Shown here: piece by piece, positions 14,356 to 26,500 of the stretch
How positions within the stretch are numbered: position 1 is the stretch's first letter
How the letters are laid out: each line of letters opens with the position of its first letter
NCBI GenBank assembly: GCA_017562135.1
Contig: QEYB01001522.1
Span: 558,001-622,000, forward strand
Direction of reading: 5' to 3'
DNA: 64,000 nt
Source of the DNA: Dipylidium caninum
Lineage: Eukaryota > Platyhelminthes > Cestoda > Cyclophyllidea > Dipylidiidae
Notes under the pieces: generated by a model
The model's database searches: none
What the model was told of the DNA's origin: nothing
Seen by the model: the letters and a program-made list of their open reading frames with translations, nothing else
Made by a program: the position numbers and the translations under genes

Positions 14356-16245
14356 CGAAGGAAGATTAAGTAAGAGCAGACTGCTAAACGACGCGAGTCC
14401 AGGTCTGCCTCCGGAGAACGATATGTGCATGTGACGTGAAGTATTCTCGTGAGCAGGACAAATTCTTGCCATGAATTCTGACTAATATTTAAAAAGCACG
14501 AAAATTCTACGAGATTTGAGCATGTGAGCATTACACTTTATTTTCGCAATGGGATGACGAGGAGCCTAGATTTCGTCATATTTACTAAAATGTAATCGGA
14601 GCACCGCGGCTGGAGAAAGTGCAACGACTGATTTAAGGGAAGTTGTGCTTATGATCAGATGTCACTGTGAAGACCAAATAGGAGGGAGGGAGTGAGGGGC
14701 AAGGAAAGAGGGTAGACTGCTCAATGCCGCTGGTGAAGTGGCGCAACAGCGAGATGGTAATCTTCTCGTCAAGAACTGTGATAAATTCGGTGTGGCTGGA
14801 GCGCTGTACAATGACGAATTCCAAAGAAGTCCTCTAATAACTCGATTCTACCGTGTAAACGGGGTGAGAGGCGGAGGAAGGTCAAATCGACCGATAGGCT
14901 GATGAAGTTGATCGAGGAACCACGAGTCCCACTCCTGTAATCCCATTCAGCCGTTGGCCCAGTGCATAGGTTGGTAATTCGTCAAAGCTACGGACGCAGG
15001 GCTCATCAACCTTTAACGTAGAGTCCGGTTAACTCAGAGGCAGGGAGGTAAACGCATTGCCAGCAAATCCACAGGCTCCAGGTCATTCGACTGCGCCTCG
15101 CGGTAGAGACGAGTGCCGCATGGGCTCCTCAGATGTCCACGACGCCTCACGTTGTTCATTTGGCACGCAATGGGCACACCATTAGGGGGACAGAAAGGGG
15201 AATGGCGAGGGAGAGGGAGAGAAGGAAAGGTGTCCTCTGCCAAGGGAAAAGGGCACTTGTCATAGGGAGAGTGAAGAAACGAGGATTCCCCTTGCTTTAG
15301 ACAAGTAACTTTGTGCTGGGGAAAGGCCTGCTGCTACTACCTTTTTTCTTATCGCGGACTCATAACACGATGAATACCCGCCAAAACGGGTAATTTTCCC
15401 TGGTTTTCAGTACTAATTTACGTGGCAGCCAAATCTAATTTATATAATTTTCTAGCTCAAATGATTTTAGGACTAATCCAATATGTGCAGCGGTCCTCGG
15501 AATCTTCGCCAGGCCTCCGATAACATTTCCGACTGCCAAAATTTTTCCCATGTTTGCTAGCCTGCAGAGCGTCTGGGAGCGGGCTAGACCGCCAACAACC
15601 GAGCAGTTGACGCTTTCCAAATGAGGAATTTCACATTAACGCGGACTATTCAAAAGGCACACAATGCGATTTGGAAGAATCGGCGAATTAATCTTTTGTC
15701 CAGTCTTGTGAATAGGAAATCCGCGGCAGATAATGGAGAACAGAAAAGAAGTAAAATAAAATAAAGCCTCCGTTAAATGTTCTTGAAACGCAACCCACGA
15801 ATTGTGCTTTTGACACTACCATTACCAGGATGTTTTGAGACTGTTTTCGGCCAACGTAGACATCGTCACTTGGCTTTCTCGAGAAGCAGAATAAGATATG
15901 AAGAGAAAAAGTGGAGAAATTTCGTCTTTTTTAAGTGTTTATCGTCAGTGCCTCCGAAAAGTATCTGTCTTACCGAAAAGAGGAAATTTCTTAGTTTAAA
16001 ATTTATGTTCTTCGGAGAACCGACATTGATTTAAGATTGTGAGCAAGAGTGAACCAACTACGACCGCGTATAACTTTATCTAAGCGGACTTTTTAATTCG
16101 ACGACACAAATTTTCCACCCGTTTAGTAGAAAAATCGCAAGGTAGATGGTCTCGTAAATGGTTTAAACTTGGTGAAAGTGTCCATTATTCATTCGTTATT
16201 CCACTTGTCAAAAATATTCGTCCACGGAACTCTTCTCCCGTAGCG

Positions 16246-16303
16246 CCTTTCGGGTGGCCCAGCGTATTGTCCAACCTTTCGGGTGGCCCAGCGTATTGTC
16301 CAA
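16246..16303. repeat. Exact 29-bp tandem duplication
   Basis: The unit beginning CCTTTCGGGTGGCCCAGCGT occurs at 16246-16274 and identically at 16275-16303. Confidence 0.95.
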
Positions 16304-18167
16304 CCAATCGCCTAATCTCTTATTTATTTACATGTATACATCCACGCATTCTCATATACATACGCATACATATATCTTTTACCGACGTTCGTTACGTCTC
16401 CCGGGAGCGGTCGTATTTTATCCGACTCGTCCTGCTGCCATTCATCATGGAACACGTCAGTGACCACGGCACCCAGAGGAGTTGGATTAATTAAATTCGC
16501 ATGCACACAACCACGCGCTCAAAAAGTCATTCATAGGGCGTCGGCACTCTCACGCACAAGCCGGGCGCTTGCGCAAACGGCCGAAATGAATGTGGGCATC
16601 GGGCACTTCTCAACCATCGAATGCTAAGCATCGTGAGAGTGTCTAGTCCTTAGGGATCACGTCGGCTGCCGACTTTGTTGAGGCAGTTAACAGTCTGAGC
16701 AGAGCCTTCAGAGTGAGCTCGCGGGCCGTTTAATCATAGTCTGACGTGGAACCCTCTCCGGCTCTCTCGGGTCCGCGTGAACGTGTGGCTGCCCTCACGC
16801 GCCATTTATAGCCTCATCTCCGGCACCTTCCGCTGCTGTCTTCACTTTGGGGGGACACGAAGAACCAAGGACTTAGAAAGGAGGAAGTCACTGGGGTTTT
16901 AATAATGTGCAGGGGATCACACACATATTCGGCGGCTGTAAATGCCTAAATAATTGAAGCGCCTAGGGACTTCCTCTTATCTGGTCGTTTATCTTCTCTT
17001 GAAGCTCTTGTTGAGAAGTCCTCTTATACTCCACGGTCGGCTACAAAGGAAAAACATGTAACGATGTGGTCGCATTGCCCAGTTAATGAGGGCTACGCTA
17101 TTAGGGATTTTAGAATAGCCTCCTGCCCGATGGTTACATGTTGGACGGGATGCAGGGCGTTAAGAAGAGCCAACATGGCGGACACAAGTGGGGAGTGAGC
17201 GATCAAGGACTCTTCCCAACCGGACCAACGCAGGCTTAATTGGTCGAACCTACTTTATTATAAGCATGGCGGGTTTGTACCAATAAAATGCAGATAATCA
17301 GAGGATTTATGAGCAGGAGAACGATGGAACTATTAATTTCTGACTGGTAATGCTAAATAGTTTTTCGGAAAGGCCTTCCTCCAGAGATGGGTATTTGTTG
17401 AGGATATCAGAAGGGTGCAGCGTCTGCTAAATCGCTTAGTCCGCCAGTCCCCGAGAGGCGTGTGAGGGTGTTCGGGCGCTTCCGTAAGATGGGACAGAAG
17501 GCGCAAAATCGGGCTTGAAACTTTTGGGGTAATGTGATGACATACGAAGCACAAATGGCCCCGAGTGTGTAGCTGCAGTGAGAGGTGAGGGCGAATCTAG
17601 GATTCGACAATTGCTACATGGCAAGTCAAAACCATTATCATACTCTCGGTGGTCGGGGTGAGAGGAGGTACCCCGAGAAGCAGTTCATGATGGGATTGCT
17701 CGAGAAGGTTTGGTGTCTTCAGAGAGCTGCAAAACAGCTGTTTACAGATGATAAGGAAGGCTATTTCACCCTCGGTGGTATAATTTCGACCACAAGGTGT
17801 TATTAAACTTCACATGGACCCGCGGCCACCACGAGCCCGGTTGTCAGCCTGGGCGTGAGCGCCTGATTCAACGCCACATGACCCCGTTGGATGAGACACA
17901 CGAAGGGGCCTCGGCGCGCGTGGTGGGAGCGGAGAGCAAAGAGTGGGAATCTCACATGTTTTTCGTTGTTTTAAAGTTGATTTAGTAAGTCTTGAAGGGG
18001 GGGGGGAATGCAGGCGCTCCATACGATGTGGTCAAGAAAAAGGAGACTTCTTTTTGCTGCTTTACAAGGCCACACACCGGCGACACACACCTACCTACAC
18101 CGAGTTGCAACCGCTTCCAATCGCACGCGCCAGTGAGAGGTTATTTTGCCATGCTGGGCGTGGGGAC

Positions 18168-18211
18168 GGCCAATCAGGGGGCGGAAACACGTGTCCGGCC
18201 GAGGATTGGCC
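18168..18211 (+). promoter_or_regulatory. Putative core promoter of the protocadherin gene
   Basis: Within 44 bp lie GGCCAATCAG (18168, CCAAT box), GGGGGCGG (18177, GC box), CACGTG (18188, E-box) and ATTGGCC (18205, inverted CCAAT). The cluster sits about 120-165 bp upstream of the start codon, where a short 5' UTR would begin. These are classic NF-Y, Sp/KLF and bHLH binding sites; their use here is inference from position and density. Confidence 0.5.
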
Positions 18212-18332
18212 ATCACTGGGAATTGTGGGAACAAAACCATTGCACTCATCATTTTTTGTGTTTTTACACATACACACATACAAATATCCGAGACGGATAA
18301 CCCATATGGGATAATTAGGCACTGTCAGCGGA

Positions 18333-20546
18333 ATGATCGCCTTACCTCCATCCATCTCCCTCTTCCTACTTTCCAACCTGTGGATAACAGCCCAAACAGC
18401 CAGCGTAAGCGTACAATTCCAAATAACGGAAGAATGTCCTGAGGGCACCATAGTTGGATGTTTGAGTGATGATGTCGATCTACATTCGCTCCAATATCCA
18501 CCTAACCAACCAACGGACGAGTCCTTCCAGCTTCTGTCTGCCACACGGCAATTTGACCTAGACAGCGTGTCGGGGACCATCAGAACTAAAGGCCGAATTG
18601 ACCGTGAGGAAATCTGTCCGTCCACGCAGAACGGCCATCGTGCTTCCTCCGGTGAAGCTCTTGAGATGCGATGCTCCATTGATCTACAAGTGCTCCGCTT
18701 GGAGAGTCAGACAGCAAGTGGAGTTCCAGAACCCCAGATAATTCTCGTAAAAATTTTCATCCTGGACATTAACGACAACGCCCCAACATGGCAGGAGGAC
18801 TCAATTAACATCACTGTTCCCGAGCACACTGCGACTGGGGCCAGATTTCACTTGCCAGTGGCGGTAGATGCTGATTGTGGTCCAGAAAATACCACATCCC
18901 GATATTTCCTATTCTCCTCCAGCATGCTGAGTTCCGATTATGGGGGCGTGCAGGACCTCGGTTCTGACATCAACCGGTATTTTAAATTGGAAACCGAGGT
19001 CTTGGAACAGAAGGATGCTCAACATTTTGTAGTTGATCGGTGGAGCAGTGGTTGGAATTTACAAGCCTGTGCGGCGCCCATTTTCCGTCTTTGGCTGCAG
19101 ATAATAGGGGAGTTGGACTATGAGACTCCGGGACAACTTAGTCTAATCCAACAAAAACAGCCTCTCCACAAGGACGGCACAAAAAGTGACGCACCTCCGA
19201 GGACTTTTATGCTCAAATTGGCGGCTGTTGATGGCAACCGTTTTGCGCCCAAGACCGGGAGTGTCACCATTCATGTCAACGTGAAGGATGTTAATGACCA
19301 TTCGCCCTACTTTCTGATTCCAGAAGTTTCTTCCGTTGACGGAGTGTACGCCAAACTTATGATGGATGGAACACTTCGACGCAATTACTTGACTCTTGAG
19401 GTTCAGGAGAACGCTCCATATGGCCAGGTCATATACACTCCGAGTGTGGTTGAGCCAGATACCAGTGACAGAGAAAAACTCGTTTTCTCCTTTGATGGCA
19501 CCACAACGCCGGCTGCTCGTGCCGTATTTGGGATAAGGGATAAAGATGGGGCAGTATTTCTTAAGCAATCGCCAGATTACGAGACGCAGTCTTCCTATAC
19601 TCTTCCACTTGTTGTTACGGATGGAAAATACCTTGATAGTCAAGAGTTACGTATTCAGATACTCAACCTCAATGACCACGCCCCAACCATCACAATTCGC
19701 CCGGTTAGAACGAAGAAGACGGAAACTGAAAGCCAGAGCCAGCAACACCAAAAGTCGCCGAGATATAAGCCCGTCATTCTGGAGGTAGAAGAGGATCGGC
19801 CTCCAGGTTACTTTATAGCGACTGTTCTTTTGACTGATGAGGACCAAGTTGGCGGAACATCGGCCTTTTTGAACGAGGGCTCCGAGGTGTTTCAATGCCA
19901 TCTGAGCCACGATAGTCTTTCCCTTGAACCACTCTTCGAGGGTTCCCAAAGCCAATTCAAGCTTGTCACGCGTGTCTCCTTTGATCGAGAACATTTGGGA
20001 GAGCTTTTTGTAGCCTTAACTTGTCATGATTCTGGACCGGCTCGCCAGACTTCACGTGTGGATATAAAGCTTTTAATCCTCGACAAAAATGATAACAATC
20101 CCATATTTAAGCACCATCCCATGGTGGCGCGTGTGAAGGAAAACTCACCCGTGGGAGTGAATGTCTATCAGTTGGAGGCCTCAGACGCAGACGTCGGCAT
20201 AAATGCTGCTCTAGTCTACTCCATAAGCGGAGAAGGTGTGGAAAACTTCAACGTAGATCGGCACTCAGGATTGGTAACAACAGTTACGACCATCGACAGG
20301 GAGATCGTTGGAAGGTTCAATTTGGTGGTTACCGTTCGAGACCGCGAAGGCAACGAAACGGGGTCTGGTGACCCCATCAACGAGGGGAGCGCCATGCTAA
20401 CTGTCGAAGTGCTCGACGAAAACGATTGTGCCCCTGAATTCGAAAAGCCGCTCTACCAATTTCTTATCGACGAAAACGCGAAGATAAATACGCCCGTTGG
20501 GGAAGTCAAGGCGAGGGATAACGATGCCACGGCGGAAAATAACAGG
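18333..20546 (+). CDS. Protocadherin exon 1 (signal peptide, EC1 to half of EC6)
   Basis: One large first coding exon of 738 codons carries the signal peptide, five complete cadherin repeats and the first part of the sixth. Such a giant ectodomain exon is typical of protocadherin genes. It ends in phase 0 after codon AGG in the stretch ARDNDATAENNR, at a GTTTGT donor. The next exon resumes with IRYFIKDE, which restores a normal cadherin strand (NNRIRYFI). Confidence 0.95.
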
Positions 20547-23500
20547 GTTTGTTACATTATTTCATTTTGGTTTATACGTTGGCCTGTGGAGGAGGTTCGA
20601 GCAGGAGTGCCGCCTGTCCATCATGTTGCAGGCAAGGCGGGGACCGAAATGTAGGCCGAGACATTTCCATTCGCCCTTGAACCCCATAAGCCCCCTTTCC
20701 TGATGTTCGCGCAGCAAATGGCGCAGTCCACTTCAGCCAGATGAACTATTCCATTTTGGCTTCACGGCTTCCGTCAATATTTTGAGTGAGTCGTATCAAG
20801 CCAAATTGGCATGAGCAGAATCGTCTGCCACCTCACCACTCCACACCACACTATGCCACATAGCACCGCTACACCCCAGCTTCGTCTGTCTTTCTGTCAC
20901 TCACAAAAGTGAGATTTGAGTAGGAGAATGTGCGTACTTAAGTGAGATGATCGTGCCGTATTCACATAAAATGCATACGAGAAAAAGGGGTGCTGGTCAG
21001 CTTTTCCCCTCTCGCATCAACATGCTTTTACTCCACTGATAACAGTTTAGCGTCCACTTTGATTCAAATTAGATTTTTCCACATTCAAACTCGCACACAA
21101 ACAAATAGATGAACAAACAAACAAGCACCCAATTGCACGTCTTCAGTATCAGTAGTGGAAGAGAGAGTGAAGGGGAAGTGAGGCTGGGAGGCTGCCCGGA
21201 AAGGTGTGTAATGGTTGCTTGGGGATGGTGTGAACGAACGAGCCACGCACCTTAAACACACCCTCTCCCACGCGAGAGAACTCACTTACTTCCCCTGCCC
21301 TCGGCCGCTCCAGCGTTCTCAGCCATCCCAGCCCGCCTCCGCGTCCGTCCCCAAGACGAGGACATTTTAGATGCACACTTCTCAGCAGAGCTTCCAGTAC
21401 AGTGGAGAGTATTAGTGGGATTTTGTGGAGATAAAAAGACCTAAAAACGAACCGTACAATGTTCCGATTAATTTCGGTACTTCGGCAAATTTTCGAGGAG
21501 AGGCATTTAAAGTTCGGGGCAGGCAAGTGCAATCAACCTATTACTCCATGTCAGATAAATTGTATTCGCCATAGAGAACTTAACTTTAGTTGTTTTCTTG
21601 TCGGAGGTAAAACTCCTTTTCCCCCCGACATCATAAACGCAATCTGCCATGTTGTCTCCTCTAAGTAGGCTCGCGGACTTTGCTCACTGGAAGTGAACAC
21701 CTGGAGCAGCCAAAAACTCCTACAGAATTCCCTCTCGTCTGTAAGGTTGAACAGCTTTAGAACGGACCACGAAAAGCATAAGATGTCAGCGACCCCAGCT
21801 GTCTGGGGGCCCATGACCCTAGTCGAGGCAGCACACTCTAGTACAAGGGAGGGGAAGTTCATTTATCTGCCTTGGGCGAAGAGTAGCCACCGCAAGCATG
21901 TCCAAAAGGAGGATGGAATATCAGTTTGTCAATGACAGTAAGCTTTCCGAATCCCCTGGTACTGGCGCATGGGCAGCCCCTTTTGTGAGAAAGTCATAAG
22001 TGTCCAGACAGGACGAGAGGAGACGTCGTCTTTTTAAGGATTACATAAGTCAACCCAAACTTCCAAGTTCCTCACCCACCGACTTGTGTTTTACGTAATA
22101 TTCACTGCTTATTTATCAAATTTTGCCTGAGAGATGCCTGCTGGTGCCGTTTTATGGCTCAAATAGGCACGATTGAATGACTTAAGATGCTGAGGGGACT
22201 CAAAATATGAGAGCAAGTTCGTCACGCCCTCGCAGACAATGCGAGGATGCTTTAGAGGAGAGATGGAAGAAGACACTTTTCTAATTAATTGAGTAGAGAC
22301 CAAGCAAAGAGGCCTTTGAGGCCCATTAGATGTAGTCAACTTTACCCAACTTCCTGATCTCTTTTCGCTCAATGGATTACGCCCAGTGGGAGATTTTTTT
22401 CTGTAAGCCACAGACATCAATGCTGTTTACCGAAATGTGTGCATGCTCCCATCTATATCAGGCGACTACGATTCCGTCATGAGTGCAGCAGAATACGCGA
22501 AGTTAAAGTAAATAGGTTGCCTTCCTCTTCCCGGCCTCCTCCTTCAGTCAGACGATGGTGCGCTTCTTGCCAAATTGAAACCCCTTCAGTCACACAACCT
22601 CTAACTGTGGCCCTAGGACGGGCCCAATCCGACCTACAATTTCGAGGTTTCTACTTTGGCACATCTCCTTTTCTTCACTCTTTCAATTCATAATGCCAAG
22701 TTTATTTAAAACCTCATTAGCATGAAGCGATTAGTGGAGGGGGGACAGAGAGTGGAAGTGGAGATCCATGCCGTAGGAATTATTTTGATGCACTACCTCA
22801 TTCATGCATTAATTTCCCTAAATAATGTTGTGTTTAGTCCAGCTGCTTGGGACGAATATTTCTTACATGCACACTGCTTCCGTATTCACCGCCGGCATCG
22901 CATTATTTAACACACAGGAAGCCGACTTTGAAACCTCTACGCTCTGATTTGTCCCGTGGGGACGGAACTTTTTTGAACAAAATACGTTTCCTCTCGATAT
23001 AGAACTCAGCAAGCATAAATATTTGATCGCGTTGTGTCGAAATTCGTCAGGACTAATACGTTCTATACCTCATGGGCAAAACCAATGTCCGAAGTATCTT
23101 ACTCCGTCACTTCATATTTCTCTAACTAAGGGAGGAATTGGTAAAAAAGGAGAGATCGCCTTGGTGCATGCGTGCTGCCCTTTCGCCCAGCCAGACAGCA
23201 AGTCAAAGTACGGATGCCAACTTTTTATCACGCTATGGACGGGGACCAAAAATACAGCAGCTCATTAATTTTAATGCGGTTCTGGGTTGGGATACCTTGT
23301 CAGATTTTTCATACGAACGCGAAGGAGGTAATCACAATGGGCCTCCCCTATTGAGTGCGGAAGGCTGTAAAGTTTTTCGTTCACGTAACGAAGATTAATC
23401 AGTCTTACTGCCCTACACCAAGTCTGGCAGCCTGCCTCATCTCCTCCGGGCGCCATTTTCCACTTTCAGACGGGGCTCGTACAACTCGACTACGTGGAAC

Positions 23501-26500
23501 GTAATCCACAAGACAAGGCCGAAGTTGTCCCAACACCTTAACCGAAGCTGGTAACTACCACCGTTTACTGTGAGACTATGTAATAAATAAATAAGAGCGA
23601 CTGCGGCAGACGACTGGCTCAGATCAGGGAGAAGTCCTGTTCGTCGCCCCCACTCTGTGCCGCCGGATTTGTGACGCTGCGGCACGGCATGGGGGGGTGA
23701 GGGAAGGGGGTTCCATAAAAGTCCGCTGAGTCTACTACAACCTCGTAGCCTGTCTACATGCTCTCCCCTTCTAACTCCCTATTGGCGAGTAACTTCGTCT
23801 TCAAGTCGTTCTGCCAACTCGTAGTTCAGATATTCCCTCCTCCACCACCGATCAGTCCGAGTTCTGCGGCGGGCACCGTGTATACCTGTAATTAATGCCT
23901 GCCTGCTTTATGAAGGAGTCATTTACGGTGATACATAGAGACCATTAAATTTAGAGGTAGATTCTATTAATATCCATTTTTTCGAACAATTTAGAGCGAA
24001 CACACTGGCAGTATAACTGCATTAGCGAAAAAGATTTCTTTTTTTGCATGGCCATGTTTCTAAATAGGTTCGAGTATTTTGTAAGTCAAATTCTCGCAGC
24101 TAGTCTTAAAGACTGCCCCCATGAACGCCGGAAGGAATTTACCCTGACTTAGCGGTCCTTTGGCCAAGAAATGCCAGTGCCCGGGTAGGAAGTAGCTCCA
24201 CCGCCCATATCGTCTCTAACGGAACACATGCCGCACGGTCTCCCCCGGAAGTCTGCGGAAGGAATTCCCCTTTGCGTGCCGTCGGCCACCGGCCACTGAC
24301 GATACGATCAGGCTGATGTGCGCTCGACAAAGCTTGCGTATTTCCGTTTGCGCCATTTTGGCAAGGTTTTACTCGCCGAGGCCTTGTGACCACTTTTTGT
24401 TTATTTGAAATATTGTCAAACCAAAACGCAGCGAAGTGAGTGGCTGGTGTACACTCCTTCTCTCCTCCTGTCTGAGATTGAAGGAATCACCGAGTCGCAT
24501 CTTTGTGTCACGATCTACGAGTTCATTTGCGTGAGGGATTTCGTTTAGATCAAGGCAGCCATCTCCAGGAGACCACCGTCCCCCCTTTCCGCTATTTAAA
24601 CAATGCAACCAAAAGTGTCACTTTCAGACGGTGATAAATGAAGGCATTTCGTGAAATGCCATGACCGACTGCATTTAGAAGCGTGGTTTCCGAACACACC
24701 AAGGCATAAATAATTCCGCACGTCAAGTAATCAAGTGAGCACCTGATTTATTGACTATTGACCAATTGTTGCGTGAATAAACTTTCCCTTTTCCTCCGTT
24801 TCCTGAAAAGCAGTGCCCCATAATCCAAACTCAGTGATTTAACTCTTTGCGACCTTCCGGGGGGCGTTGAGATGCGTCCCATACGGCGTCAAAAAGCCCG
24901 TGGGTCACGAGCAGAGCACTGGCAGACTGATTTGCATAAACCGCTGTTGTAAGACATGTGAATGCGTACAATTGAAGACCTTAAACACACAACAGCGGTG
25001 TCGTAAAGGTTTATTGGTGCTGTCCGGATTCACCCGATGAATTTCCCACAGCGGACAGTAAATCATCCACTCGTCACTTGTCACTTCCTCTTAGCGCTGG
25101 ACTTGTCGCATTGCGCTATGTTGTAGCTTTGGCTTCCCGTATTTCCCTCTTATTTGAAAAGGAAATGCTGTATAAAGTGCGTACTAGTCTATTCTGGTGG
25201 AACTGCCTATGTAGACGGGAGGGGAGAAGGACGCGTCTTCCTCGCCTCCACACTGGCATCGCTTCCTGTATTGACATTAGCTGCTTCTCTCCGCTCCCGA
25301 GCAGTTTACACGACTCAAAGTAGACACATCAAATGCACATTCGTTTATTATGACGCATTTAGTGGATCCCCTACACCTAGAATAGTTAAAGAAGCACAAA
25401 ACAGGCAGCGGTAGAATAAGTCGCCTCTTTTCTCTGACGCCACCACAAGGCGGGACGAAGTTTTCTAAAAGGGCGCCATGAGGCACAGACGGGTAGACGA
25501 TCGGAGCTGCCGCGCGGACACTACCGAGAGTAGCCCCCGAAGGATGTCATAACTACGCAATTGGCACATCTTGTTGATCTCTCGGACGCGGGTGACCAGA
25601 GAACACACTGGCCAGGGAGGTGGCAGAAGATTTCGTGGATTAGAATTGTTGCCTTAAAAAGCGCTTGACAATAACGTCCCTCTTCCCCATCCTCGCCCTC
25701 ATCCATAAAATGAATGCGTCCTATTTACTATCCGACGTTGAATCTTCCCTCTGCCATGCTGGAAAGCAGGTCTGGGTTTATTTTACCCTCCTGCTTTGCC
25801 GTTGACAAATGTCAGGACAAGGAAATGAAGATCGGCATTTTCGAAGTGGTGGCATATACTTTTTCCTGAGGCACCTGATATATTAAAAATGTTGCGAAGG
25901 AGGGTATGAGGGCAACCGCCTTGCCCTTCGTTCACATTCCTCCACGCAAATTTCCGCTACGCATTTTCAAGTTGTTTATTCTCACGATAAACCTTTCTTC
26001 CCAGATGCCCTCGTTTCTTCCCCATCTCTGCATGTGGAAAGCAATTCGCTTGTGTGAGGAGTGCCTAATTACTTCCGGTTCTTTTCTTCCACTGCAAGTA
26101 TTTTTAGCATGCGGGTGTTTAGTGATAAGGAAGCAATGTAAGCATGTAAAAATCCGTGCAGCAAGTGACTCCTGGGAGCCTCTCACACGTTCCGTTGTTC
26201 TTACTGATTATTTTGAATCCTCTGACAACCAGTTGTCACCATGCCCGAGGCAACATGGGTCGGTGCGGCCTTTCCGGCTGCAGTGTGCCCCAAGTCCCCG
26301 TGACGGGGTGCCAGGGCGGCGGGGCGAGAGCGGGCCGCTTCCCCTGCCTCACGGAAGGTGTTAGAACGCACTATATTCTCTCGCTCTCAAATCATTGTCC
26401 TTCATCGCCAATATGGACTGCATTTTAAGGCAGTAAAAAATGACTAAATGTCAATGATCTGGAAATCCCTAGGTGTTCACAGTCTCATCACAATAATCTT

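Larger units (their letters stand above)
1..18100. other. Gene-free upstream region
   Basis: I find no exon I can defend here. Open frames are short, overlap on both strands and lack recognisable domains. The region holds simple repeats (6157, 11887, 14312), two exact tandem duplications (4311, 16246) and GC-rich segments at 10.08-11.25 kb. It may contain distal regulatory DNA for the protocadherin gene. Confidence 0.5.

Noticed and set aside
19143..19643. 166-codon open frame antisense to protocadherin exon 1
   Set aside because: It is the mirror of strong coding sequence; its peptide shows no domain and the sense strand has unmistakable cadherin repeats.
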